A DNA stretch of 36,770 bases from a virus: IMG/VR virus record IMGVR_UViG_3300011114_000176, positions 1 to 36,770 of that record. One strand, given 5' to 3'. Position 1 is the first letter of the stretch. Each line of letters starts with the position of its first letter. The notes under the pieces were generated by a model. It was not told the origin of the DNA and ran no database searches. It saw only the letters and a program-made list of their open reading frames with translations. Made by a program: the position numbers and the translations under genes. Below, one piece after another: positions 30,296 through 36,770 of the stretch.

Positions 30296-30351
30296 ACTCC
30301 AGTTTAGTAAACGCCATGTCAGCGCCCTTGCATTGTAAGCGATCTCCTTAC
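30296..30351 (-). promoter_or_regulatory. Leader module C: hairpin plus CTAAACTGGAGT
   Basis: In minus orientation, GTAAG-GAGATCG-CTTAC (30351-30335) is followed by CTAAACTGGAGT (30307-30296), then TTCACTATC and ATG 30287. The stem is shorter (5 bp) than in modules A and B but keeps the outer GTAAG/CTTAC. This is the first copy in the operon, near its promoter region. Confidence 0.68.
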
Positions 30352-30612
30352 AGTTGCACAAGCCCCTAAATACACTCTTTAGTTGCGATTTTCACTTATT
30401 TTTGTGGGTCATGCATAGCCAACAATAGCCAACAAATGCGGCCTGGTAGCCAACATGGCCAGCGCGCCAGTAAATTGGCGGCCAATTTGTTGGCGCTGTT
30501 GGCTATTGTGTTGGCGGTGATGTTGGCTATCTAGAAAATGCATTCCGCCATAGGGAAACCGGCCCGCTGTTGGCTATATTGTCATTGATTAGATAGTTTA
30601 TGAAAAATCTAA

Positions 30613-30639
30613 AATATACTGTATAAATATACAGGTAAA
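30613..30639 (-). promoter_or_regulatory. Candidate leftward promoter of the clamp operon overlapping the LexA-like box
   Basis: On the minus strand, TTTACC (30639-30634, four of six to -35) and TATATT (30618-30613, five of six to -10) are separated by 15 bp that are occupied by the LexA-like palindrome. The geometry fits an operator between -35 and -10. Spacing is short, so the promoter is tentative. Transcription would leave a leader of about 315 nt before ATG 30287, carrying the left iterons and module C. Confidence 0.4.
30617..30636. promoter_or_regulatory. LexA (SOS)-like operator
   Basis: TACTGTATAAATATACAGGT contains the perfect 16-bp palindrome CTGTATAAATATACAG (30619-30634), matching the E. 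coli LexA consensus CTGT-N8-ACAG with an all-A/T centre and the usual flanking TA on the left. It lies in the AT-rich core of the iteron region. No phage lexA or repressor gene is seen, so host LexA would be the binder. Confidence 0.7.
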
Positions 30640-30891
30640 TAGTTGTATGGGCCATGAGTGCGCGTTGGCACTGACAATTTAGCCAACATAGCCAACAGCA
30701 TCATGCAACATGGCCGCGCGCCAGGGCGCGCAGATGTTGGCAATGTTGGCTATCAAAAAACAATAGCCAACATAGCCAACATGATCGGAGCGCGCGGCCC
30801 TCTTCGGTTGGCATAGCCAACATGGCCAACATGGTTTGTTGCTTGCACGAACTAAGGATGCGGGCCGGTGGCCAGGCGGCGGATGGCTCGA

Positions 30892-30908
30892 GGGGGAGGG
30901 GGGGAGGG
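30892..30908 (+). other. G-run, possible G-quadruplex
   Basis: GGGGGAGGGGGGGAGGG offers four G-tracts of three with single-base or short loops on the plus strand. It is the only run of this type in the window and lies between the iteron region and the packaging genes. Confidence 0.5.
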
Positions 30909-30937
30909 CCGACGCAAGGGGCCAACGGAAACGGAGG

Positions 30938-30965
30938 CTTCACGCACAAATTTTTTTAATATAAA
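30938..30965 (+). promoter_or_regulatory. Weak candidate promoter for the packaging and late genes
   Basis: TATAAA (30960-30965) lies in an AT-rich stretch 34 nt before ATG 30999, with CTTCAC (30938-30943) as a poor -35. AGGAG at 30989-30993 is the ribosome site. The first gene of the late block must have a promoter upstream, and this is the best AT-rich site in the non-coding region near it; the match is weak. Confidence 0.3.
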
Positions 30966-30998
30966 ATTCATGTACACGCCCCCGGCGCAGGAGAACCA

Positions 30999-31436
30999 AT
31001 GTTCCAATCACTGCCACTGACCATACGCAAAGTCGAAGCGACTGAGTCGCGCTTGCAGTCCATCTACGACGCCGCCAAGCTAGGACTCAAAGGCGACACG
31101 CTTGCCCTGGCGTCAGGGATGCGACCCGATGAGTACCGCCAACTATGCCAACTTGACCCACTGGCCGAAATGGCCGCGATCAAAGGCAAAGCTGACGGCG
31201 AGCGCGAGATGGCCAACATCCTGCACAACGCTGCGCGCGAGGGCGACGCCAAGGCGGCGCTGGAAATCCTCAAGCATCAACACGGCTGGGTGGCCAAGCA
31301 ATCCATCTCAGTTGACATCGACCAACGCATATCCATCACGCAAGCGCTGCATGATGCAGAATTGCGGGTAATTGATGTTGAGGCTTTAGAATCCACGCAT
31401 TCTGTTAAGGATGTTGAACATGGCCGAATCCGCTAA
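30999..31436 (+). CDS. Probable terminase small subunit
   Basis: A 145-residue helical protein from ATG 30999 behind AGGAG. It begins MFQSLPLTIRKVEATESRLQ and has a helix-turn-helix-like part, AAKLGLKGDTLALASGMRPD followed by EYRQLCQLDPLAEMAAIKGK, then a helical segment AKAALEILKHQHGWVAKQ and an acidic end. The HTH near residues 25-55 and the position two genes before the large terminase subunit fit a small subunit that recognises pac-type DNA. In P22-like phages pac lies within this gene. The call is from order and motif; the family is not proved. Confidence 0.68.
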   Translation: MFQSLPLTIRKVEATESRLQSIYDAAKLGLKGDTLALASGMRPDEYRQLCQLDPLAEMAAIKGKADGEREMANILHNAAREGDAKAALEILKHQHGWVAKQSISVDIDQRISITQALHDAELRVIDVEALESTHSVKDVEHGRIR

Positions 31437-31941
31437 CGCTCTTGCTCCAAAAATGACTGGCGTCAATCGACTAATTGATTGGGCGGCTCAAAAAGTAAAC
31501 CCTACTTGGTTTCCCACATCCGCACGAACACTTTTTGAAACCGTGCAAGGTAACCGTGACCCTATTACAGAATCGCATTTTTCGCCCGCTGAATTAGATG
31601 TGATGCGCCAGCTAATTGAATCAACTGGCGATCGCGGCCATGTGCAATACGCTGACTACATTAACTTTATGAAAAAGCAGCAGCAAGAAAAAGGAACTAT
31701 TCCCGCGTCAATGACTCCATCTATGCTTTCAGTTTTAGACCCGATAGGAAACGTGCAAAATACATTGGGTCGTTTTACATATTCTCGTGATCCTCAAGGA
31801 AATTTAATAGTTGTAGATAGCTATGATTTTAATAAACAAGGCCCGTCTACCAGTTCTGTTATCGGCGCTATAAGAGATTACGCGAGCGAAAAAATACCGC
31901 CTGGATCAGGCAGACAAGTAAACATAAATTTAGGGCGCTGA
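31420..31941 (+). CDS. Conserved phage protein, unknown
   Basis: The start is put at ATG 31420, eight bases after AAGGA, giving 173 residues; ATG 31411 is the alternative. The product contains LIDWAAQKVNPTWFPTSART, FETVQGNRDPITESHFSPAE, and later IGNVQNTLGRFTYSRDPQGN and VVDSYDFN, ending IPPGSGRQVNINLGR. This order of motifs is a recurring protein next to terminase genes in uncultured phages as I recall, with no established role. A beta-type C-terminal domain and a helical start are apparent. It overlaps the preceding gene by 17 bp and the terminase start by one base. DNA at 31720-31930 is more AT-rich than the flanks. Confidence 0.65.
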   Translation: MAESANALAPKMTGVNRLIDWAAQKVNPTWFPTSARTLFETVQGNRDPITESHFSPAELDVMRQLIESTGDRGHVQYADYINFMKKQQQEKGTIPASMTPSMLSVLDPIGNVQNTLGRFTYSRDPQGNLIVVDSYDFNKQGPSTSSVIGAIRDYASEKIPPGSGRQVNINLGR

Positions 31942-33464
31942 TGCAGTCGACCAAATACAGCGCTGAAGACGAACAAGAACTGATGGCGCGTCTGTGGACG
32001 CCGCGCATCAAGGACGACCCGCTAGCGTTTGTAGCTTTAGTATTTCCATGGGGCGTCAAGGGCACGCCGTTGGAAAACTTCAAAGGGCCGCGCAAGTGGC
32101 AGCGCGAGGTGCTGCAAGACATCGCCGAACACATCAAGGCCAACAAAGGCCAAATGGACTACGCGGTACTGCAAGAGGCCATTTCGTCGGGGCGCGGTAT
32201 CGGCAAGTCGGCGTTAGTCTCATGGATCACAATCTGGATGTTGTCGACGCGGATTGGCTCGACGACCATCATCTCGGCCAACTCCGAAAGCCAACTCAGA
32301 TCAATCACCTGGGCCGAGATCACCAAGTGGCTGGCGATGGCGCTGAACAGTCACTGGTTTGAAGTCAGCGCCACCAGGCTAATGCCCGCCAAGTGGCTGA
32401 CCGAACTGGTCGAGCGCGACTTGAAGAAGGGCACGCGCTACTGGGGCGTGGAAGGCAGGCTGTGGTCGGCGGAGAACCCCGACGCTTACGCGGGTGTGCA
32501 TAACTTCGACGGGGTGCTGGTGGTGTTCGACGAGGCCAGCGGTATTGACGACAGCATATGGGCGGTGACTAGCGGGTTCTTCACGGAAAACACGCCCAAC
32601 CGGTTTTGGCTGGCGTTCAGCAACCCGCGCCGCAACACGGGGTATTTCTACGAGGCGTTCAACAGCAAACGGGATTTTTGGAAAACCAAGGTGGTCGACG
32701 CGCGGACGGTCGAGGGTACAGACAAGCAGGTATACGAGCGAATCATTCAGGAGTACGGGCCGGAATCAAGTCAAGCGCACGTCGAGGTGTACGGTATGTT
32801 TCCCAACGCGGGGGACGATCAGTTCATCGCCGCAGACATTGTGGACGAAGCGATGAAGCGTGAGAAGTACAAAGACCTGAGCGCGCCCATTATCATTGGC
32901 GTCGACCCGGCGCGGTTTGGCGCGGACGCCACGGTCATCGCCGTGCGGCAAGGGCGGGATATTGTCAACATAGCGCGGCATCGAGGCGACGACACGATGA
33001 CGGTGGTCGGGCACGTCATTGAGGCCATTGAGGAGTACAAGCCGACGCTGGTGGTCATCGACGAGGGCGGCCTGGGCGCGGGGATTGTGGATCGGCTCAA
33101 GGAGCAGCGGTACAAGATCAAGGGGGTTAACTTTGGCAACAAGGCTAAAAACCCCATCATGTACGGCAACATGAGGGCGCAGATGTGGGGTGAGATGAGG
33201 GAGTGGCTGAAATCTGCTAGTATCCCCAGCGACAGGTTCTTGAAGACGGACTTGATTTCGCCTATGATGAAGCCTGATTCACGTGGAACTATCTTCTTGG
33301 AGAGCAAGAAAGAAATGAAATCTCGCGGTCTTGCATCGCCCGACGCAGCAGACGCCATATGCGTGACGTTCGCGTTTCCTGTGGCGCACCGCGAGTATAC
33401 TGAGCCAACCCGCCGGATAAACGCGCAGGGTAGCAGCGTCTCAACTTCATGGATGGGGTCTTAA
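31941..33464 (+). CDS. Terminase large subunit
   Basis: A 507-residue packaging motor ATPase-nuclease (P22 gp2 is 499). The Walker A is SSGRGIGKSALVSW (GRGIGKS at residues 84-90) and the Walker B is GVLVVFDEAS (about 190-199). A motif III-like SNPRRNTGYFYEAF follows. The RNase H-like nuclease has IIIGVDPARFGADATVIAV with the first Asp (about 315-333), TLVVIDEGGLGAGI with the second acidic pair (about 366-380), and a late DAADAICVTFAFPV with the third Asp. It lies between the small-subunit region and the portal gene, as usual. The ATG overlaps the previous stop (TGATG). Confidence 0.93.
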   Translation: MQSTKYSAEDEQELMARLWTPRIKDDPLAFVALVFPWGVKGTPLENFKGPRKWQREVLQDIAEHIKANKGQMDYAVLQEAISSGRGIGKSALVSWITIWMLSTRIGSTTIISANSESQLRSITWAEITKWLAMALNSHWFEVSATRLMPAKWLTELVERDLKKGTRYWGVEGRLWSAENPDAYAGVHNFDGVLVVFDEASGIDDSIWAVTSGFFTENTPNRFWLAFSNPRRNTGYFYEAFNSKRDFWKTKVVDARTVEGTDKQVYERIIQEYGPESSQAHVEVYGMFPNAGDDQFIAADIVDEAMKREKYKDLSAPIIIGVDPARFGADATVIAVRQGRDIVNIARHRGDDTMTVVGHVIEAIEEYKPTLVVIDEGGLGAGIVDRLKEQRYKIKGVNFGNKAKNPIMYGNMRAQMWGEMREWLKSASIPSDRFLKTDLISPMMKPDSRGTIFLESKKEMKSRGLASPDAADAICVTFAFPVAHREYTEPTRRINAQGSSVSTSWMGS

Positions 33465-33465
33465 T

Positions 33466-33609
33466 ATGCCGCTCGTCAAATCAAAATCACCCGAGGCTTT
33501 TCGTAAAAACGTGAAAGCTGAAGTGGCCGCCGGTAAGCCGGTCAAGCAGGCAGTTGCGATTGCATACTCGGTCAAACGCAACGCCCCACCACCCAAGAGT
33601 AAGAAATAA
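33466..33609 (+). CDS. 47-aa basic protein between terminase and portal
   Basis: A short gene from ATG 33466, encoding MPLVKSKSPEAFRKNVKAEV then AAGKPVKQAVAIAYSVKRNA and PPPKSKK. The motif with GKPxKQAVAIAxSxKR is frequent in short phage proteins in head-gene regions; the role is unknown. The protein is very basic and helical, so nucleic acid or head binding is possible. It starts one base after the terminase stop; its stop overlaps the portal start (TAATG). Confidence 0.75.
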   Translation: MPLVKSKSPEAFRKNVKAEVAAGKPVKQAVAIAYSVKRNAPPPKSKK

Positions 33610-35795
33610 TGGCTGATTACACCGGCATAGCTGCCGCAGGCGCAGTATCCAACGGCGGCGGTCAGAAGGACACCACATCCAACATCTTGGCGACTGCCCG
33701 CAGCCGCTTGGATATGGCGATTGGGGCATTGTCCGAGTCCCGCGAAGATGAGATTGATGACCTGAAGTTTTACGCCGGTTCGCCTGACAACCATTGGCAG
33801 TGGCCTGCCGATGTGCTGGCGACTCGCGGCGCGGTGCAGGGGCAGACAATCAACGCCCGCCCGTGCCTGACAATCAACAAATTGCCGCAACACGTTCGGC
33901 AAGTGACCAATGACCAACGCCAAAACCGCCCAAGTGGCAAGGTTATTCCAGCCGACGACAAAGCCGACATCGACGTCGCCGAAATCTTCAACGGCATGGT
34001 CAGGCACATTGAGTACATCTCCGACGCTGATGTCGCTTACGACACCGCCTGCGAAAACCAAGTCTCCTACGGCGAAGGCTACATCCGAATCCTGACCGAG
34101 TATTGCGATGCGGACACCTTTGACCAAGACATCAAGATTGGGCGCATCCGCAACAGTTTCAGCGTCTACATGGATCCGACAATTCAAGACCCGTGCGGGT
34201 CTGACGCCAAATGGTGCTTTATTACCGAAGACGTCACCAAAGAAGACTATGAGCGTATGTATCCTGATTCGGCACCTATCACGACCTTGCAGTCGCTAGG
34301 CGTCGGCGACCAGAATCTGTCTCAATGGCTCAACGAAGATACGATCCGGATTGCGGACTACTACTACGTTGACTACGACCGCGCAACGCTGAATTTGTAC
34401 CCTGGGAATGTCACCGCGTTTGACGGTACACCCGAAGATAAGCTGCTAAAAGCGCATTTTGGCAAGCCAACCAAGTCACGCGAGTCTGACCGGCAAAAGA
34501 TCAAGTATTGCAAGATAAACGGGTACGAAATCTTGGAAGAGCGCGAGTGGGCGGGCAAATACATTCCCGTTGTGCGCATTGTCGGCAACGAATTTGAGGT
34601 TGATGGGCGTCTGTATGTGTCAGGAATTGTGCGAAATGCCAAAGACGCGCAACGGATGTACAACTATTGGGTGTCCCAAGAGGCAGAAATGCTGGCTTTG
34701 GCTCCAAAAGCGCCATTTATTGGCTACGGCGGCCAGTTTGAGGGCTACGAGAACCAATGGAAGACCGCAAATACGACAAATTGGCCGTATTTGGAGGTCA
34801 ATCCTGACGTAACTGACGGTTCCGGCAGCATTCTGCCCCTGCCGCAGCGTGCCCAGCCGCCAATGGCGTCTAGCGGGTTGCTGCAGGCCAAAGCTGGCGC
34901 GTCTGAGGACATCAAATCGTCAACTGGCCAATATAACGCCAGTTTGGGCATGGGTTCCAACGAACGCTCAGGAAAAGCGATTCTTGCGCGTCAGCGTGAG
35001 GGCGATGTAGGTACTTACCACTACGGCGACAACCTGGCGCGCGGCGTGCGGCACATCACCCGCCAGTTGGTTGACCTGATTCCGAAAATTTACGACACCC
35101 AGCGGGTGGCGCGAATCATTGGCGAGGACGGCGAAACCGATATGGTCAAGATTGACCCGACGCAAGCCGAGCCGGTGAAAAAGATTGTTGACCAGCAGGG
35201 CAACGTCATCGACAAGATTTACAACCCATCCGTCGGCAAGTACGACGTGGTGGTGACCACCGGCCCAGGTTATGCCACCAAGCGCCAAGAGGCTTTGGAA
35301 GCGATGGCGCAGTTGCTGCAAGGCAACCCGCAGCTATGGCAAGTGGCCGGTGACCTGTTTGTGAAGAACATGGATTGGCCTGGCGCACAAGAAATGGCTA
35401 AACGCTTTGCCAAGACCATTGATCCCAAGCTGATGCAAGACGGCGATAAGCCGCCTGAGTTGCAAGCCGCCGAGCAACAGATCCAAGCAATGGGTCATGA
35501 GATGGAGCAGATGCACCAGATGATCATCAATGCTGGCAAGTCGATTGAGATGCAGGATATGCATCGCAAGGATTTTGAGGCGCAAGTGAAAGCGTACCAG
35601 GCTGAGACTCAACGTATTTCTGCTGTGCAGGCGTCTATGTCGCCCGAGCAGATTCAAGACATTGTGCTGGGCACGGTGCATGGCATGATTACTTCCGGCG
35701 ATTTGGTGTCCGAGATGCCTGGGCGCGATATGGACACCGGCCCTGAAATGCCACAAGAAGGTATGGAACAACAACCTATGGGAATGCCCCAATGA
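33609..35795 (+). CDS. Portal protein, P22 type
   Basis: A 728-residue protein, almost exactly the length of P22 gp1 (725). It has an N-terminal helical part with AREDEIDDLKFYAGSPD-like sequence (SREDEIDDLKFYAGSPDN, about residues 43-60), then QTINARPCLTINKLPQHVRQ and VTNDQRQNRPSGKVIP, signatures of P22-type portals. Later segments include SYGEGYIRILTEYCDADTFD, YMDPTIQDPCGSDAKWCFIT and the stem/crown helices with SGKAILARQREGDVGTYHYG. The last 150 residues are Gln/Met-rich helical, as in the barrel of the P22 portal. It forms the dodecameric DNA channel and binds terminase. The start overlaps the previous TAA and the end overlaps the next ATG. Confidence 0.92.
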   Translation: MADYTGIAAAGAVSNGGGQKDTTSNILATARSRLDMAIGALSESREDEIDDLKFYAGSPDNHWQWPADVLATRGAVQGQTINARPCLTINKLPQHVRQVTNDQRQNRPSGKVIPADDKADIDVAEIFNGMVRHIEYISDADVAYDTACENQVSYGEGYIRILTEYCDADTFDQDIKIGRIRNSFSVYMDPTIQDPCGSDAKWCFITEDVTKEDYERMYPDSAPITTLQSLGVGDQNLSQWLNEDTIRIADYYYVDYDRATLNLYPGNVTAFDGTPEDKLLKAHFGKPTKSRESDRQKIKYCKINGYEILEEREWAGKYIPVVRIVGNEFEVDGRLYVSGIVRNAKDAQRMYNYWVSQEAEMLALAPKAPFIGYGGQFEGYENQWKTANTTNWPYLEVNPDVTDGSGSILPLPQRAQPPMASSGLLQAKAGASEDIKSSTGQYNASLGMGSNERSGKAILARQREGDVGTYHYGDNLARGVRHITRQLVDLIPKIYDTQRVARIIGEDGETDMVKIDPTQAEPVKKIVDQQGNVIDKIYNPSVGKYDVVVTTGPGYATKRQEALEAMAQLLQGNPQLWQVAGDLFVKNMDWPGAQEMAKRFAKTIDPKLMQDGDKPPELQAAEQQIQAMGHEMEQMHQMIINAGKSIEMQDMHRKDFEAQVKAYQAETQRISAVQASMSPEQIQDIVLGTVHGMITSGDLVSEMPGRDMDTGPEMPQEGMEQQPMGMPQ

Positions 35796-36160
35796 TGTAC
35801 AAAGCAGCAGATTTCGTAGGAATGCTATTCCTCGCCCGTGATGTGGCGCACAGCGTCCATCTGAATACGCGCAGCTATTCCAAGCACGTTGCGCTGAACA
35901 CTTTTTACGACGAAATCATTGACCACGCTGATGCGTTTGCCGAAGCCTACCAAGGTCGGCATGGCCTAATGGGGCCAATCACGCTGCACTCAGCCACCAA
36001 GACGGCCAACATCATTGATTTTCTGCAAGGTCAACTGGATGACATTGAGAAATGCCGATACGAGGTGGTAGACAAGTCAGATTCCTCGCTTCAGCAGTTG
36101 ATTGACAATATTGTCGAACTGTATCTATCAACCCTGTATAAACTACGCTTTTTGGCATAA
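35792..36160 (+). CDS. Helical protein of DUF5856 type
   Basis: A 122-residue all-helical protein, MMYKAADFVGMLFLARDVAH, SVHLNTRSYSKHVALNTFYD, then EIIDHADAFAEAYQGRHGLM. The pattern with His and acidic residues at helix ends (H-S-V-H-L, A-L-x-x-F-Y-D-E-I-I-D-x-A-D-x-F-x-E-A-Y-Q-G) recalls ferritin- or Dps-like four-helix proteins and the small phage family DUF5856. It is encoded between portal and scaffold, so it may be a head component. Starting at ATGATG 35792, it overlaps the portal stop. Confidence 0.7.
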   Translation: MMYKAADFVGMLFLARDVAHSVHLNTRSYSKHVALNTFYDEIIDHADAFAEAYQGRHGLMGPITLHSATKTANIIDFLQGQLDDIEKCRYEVVDKSDSSLQQLIDNIVELYLSTLYKLRFLA

Positions 36161-36169
36161 GGGAACATC

Positions 36170-36439
36170 ATGGCAAACTATACGCAACTAGCTGCTACCT
36201 CGCAAGTCAAAGTCGGCGCTGGCAAATTGTTTGGAATCTTTGTGTCGGCGTCTAGCAGCGGTACGCTTACCATCTATGACTCGCAAGCCTCTAGCACCAG
36301 CGACCCGAAAATTTCGGACACTTTTAGCGTGTCTGCGGGAACCACATATATGAACATTCCCTCGGGATTGTTTTTCAACAAGGGACTGTATATCGTTTTG
36401 GCCGGTACATCAGCCGCATTTACAGTCGCATACGAATAA
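36170..36439 (+). CDS. Small beta-rich virion-region protein
   Basis: An 89-residue Ser/Thr/Gly-rich protein behind AGGGAAC (start ATG 36170). Segments such as QVKVGAGKLFGIFVSASSSG and GTLTIYDSQASSTSDPKISD are followed by GLFFNKGLYIVLAGTSAAFT, a beta-sandwich-like pattern found in small decoration or minor head proteins. It lies between the DUF5856-type gene and the scaffold. The function is unknown. Confidence 0.62.
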   Translation: MANYTQLAATSQVKVGAGKLFGIFVSASSSGTLTIYDSQASSTSDPKISDTFSVSAGTTYMNIPSGLFFNKGLYIVLAGTSAAFTVAYE

Positions 36440-36452
36440 CCCAAAAAACGTA

Positions 36453-36468
36453 CTGGTGCGTTCACCAG
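36453..36468 (+). promoter_or_regulatory. Hairpin overlapping the scaffold ribosome site
   Basis: CTGGTG-CGTT-CACCAG (perfect 6-bp stem) ends at 36468, within the Shine-Dalgarno AGGGA (36467-36471) of the scaffold gene starting at ATG 36476. Folding would hide part of the ribosome site. It is not a plus-strand terminator because no T-run follows. Confidence 0.6.
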
Positions 36469-36475
36469 GGATTCT

Positions 36476-36770
36476 ATGGAATCAAAAATGTCAGAAGAAA
36501 ACCTAGCGGTAGTTGACCCCGCGCCGGAACCGATTGCAACGGCTGTATCGGAACCCGAAGTTAATGCGCCGGAAGTAGCTGAAGAACAGCAATCTAAGAC
36601 TTTCACTCAGGAAGAATTGGACGCTGCAATTGGCAAACGCTTGGCAAGAGAGCAAAGGAAATGGGAACGGGAACAAGCGCAACGCGCTGCGGAAACGCAG
36701 ACGTTAAGAGCCGCGCCGGTTCAGTCTGTTGATCAATTTGAAAGCACGGAGGCTTACGCCGACGCGCTGG
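36476..36770 (+). CDS. Scaffolding protein, N-terminal part (continues at base 1)
   Basis: From ATG 36476 (AGGGA six bases before it; a second in-frame ATG is at 36488) the first 98 codons read MESKMSEENLAVVDPAPEPI, an acidic Pro/Glu-rich lead, then FTQEELDAAIGKRLAREQRK and WEREQAQRAAETQ, a charged helix. This EExDAxIxxRLARERxKW motif is typical of phage scaffold proteins from many tailed phages. The sequence stops at the window edge in frame with base 3 of the window, giving about 261 residues in total. Confidence 0.8.
   Translation, partial: MESKMSEENLAVVDPAPEPIATAVSEPEVNAPEVAEEQQSKTFTQEELDAAIGKRLAREQRKWEREQAQRAAETQTLRAAPVQSVDQFESTEAYADAL
36645..36770. repeat. Terminal direct repeat, right copy
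   Basis: Identical to bases 1-126 and lies inside the scaffold gene. It marks closure of the circular assembly. Confidence 0.95.

Larger units (their letters stand above)
30417..30822. repeat. Twelve AGCCAACA iterons around an AT-rich core: candidate replication origin
   Basis: Exact AGCCAACA is found on the plus strand at 30417, 30427, 30448, 30681, 30690, 30765, 30774 and 30815, and on the minus strand (TGTTGGCT) at 30497, 30521, 30568 and 30744. Several are tandem with 9-10 bp spacing, and many extend to ATAGCCAACAT; more partial copies (GGCCAACA, TGTTGGCG) are present. The AT-rich stretch 30576-30650 separates the two repeat clusters, as an unwinding element would. A GC palindrome, GCGCGCC-AG-GGCGCGC, lies at 30716-30731. 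No gene fills 30352-30998. Iterated sites beside an AT-rich core are typical of origins or of multi-site operators. Confidence 0.7.

Noticed and set aside
30417-30822. CRISPR array
   Set aside because: The AGCCAACA repeats are 8-9 bp, in both orientations and unevenly spaced, without 25-40 bp repeats or regular spacers.
30701-30949. 82-aa minus-strand frame in the iteron region
   Set aside because: Its sequence is simply a translation of repeated GCCAACAT units and the G-run; there is no ribosome site and no homology that I recognise.
1-36770. Integrase, repressor or prophage attachment site
   Set aside because: No tyrosine or serine recombinase motif and no CI/Cro-type protein could be seen in any frame. 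The phage is more likely lytic, although LexA control could mimic lysogeny-like regulation.

Overview
The window is one complete circular-map genome of a short-tailed (P22-like) bacteriophage. Bases 36645-36770 repeat bases 1-126 exactly, so the unique genome is 36,644 bp and the scaffolding-protein gene runs across the junction (36476 to the end, then 1-617). Virion genes follow the P22 type: terminase, 728-residue portal, scaffold, P22-type coat, gp4- and gp10-like tail-completion proteins, three ejection-type proteins and several fibre proteins. I see no integrase, excisionase or CI/Cro-type repressor. The host is probably a proteobacterium: Shine-Dalgarno sites are strong, one site matches the E. 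coli-type LexA box almost perfectly, and the small accessory genes resemble families I associate with phages of Burkholderiales. The host call is an inference.

Layout. (1) Late rightward block, 30999 through the junction to 18340: small terminase subunit, conserved unknown, large terminase, 47-aa basic protein, portal, two small proteins, scaffold, coat, two probable surface proteins, gp4-like and gp10-like proteins, tail needle or fibre region (5118-9744), a cupin, three ejection proteins, another fibre, and a lysis cassette (small exported protein, two holin-type proteins, M15 endolysin). (2) Leftward block, 22572 to 18299: VRR-NUC nuclease, SNF2 helicase and about 13 very small genes, mostly joined by overlapping stop/start codons; one has a frameshift at an A7 run. 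(3) Rightward replication block, 22656-28880: small protein, Cas4-like (DUF2800-type) nuclease, probable ssDNA-binding protein, family A DNA polymerase, primase-polymerase/SF3-type helicase. (4) Leftward block, 30287 to 28875: half-size beta-clamp-like protein, two acidic or small proteins and two tiny hydrophobic peptides, ending at a strong terminator.

The most interesting region is 29244-30990. The three genes of block 4 each carry the same 5' leader module: a hairpin followed by the invariant 12-mer CTAAACTGGAGT just before the start codon. Upstream lies a 640-bp non-coding region with twelve exact copies of AGCCAACA around an AT-rich core that contains the LexA-like box. This looks like a replication origin and control region sitting between the clamp operon and the packaging genes. 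A second unusual region is the 142-nt leader of the DNA polymerase gene, which has no Shine-Dalgarno site, a G7/C6 pair that could close it, and a hairpin resembling a tRNA T-arm.

Together the genes describe a phage with its own polymerase, primase-helicase, clamp-like factor and recombination nucleases, host-dependent transcription (no RNA polymerase gene seen), P22-style head and tail assembly, and a modular set of adhesins.
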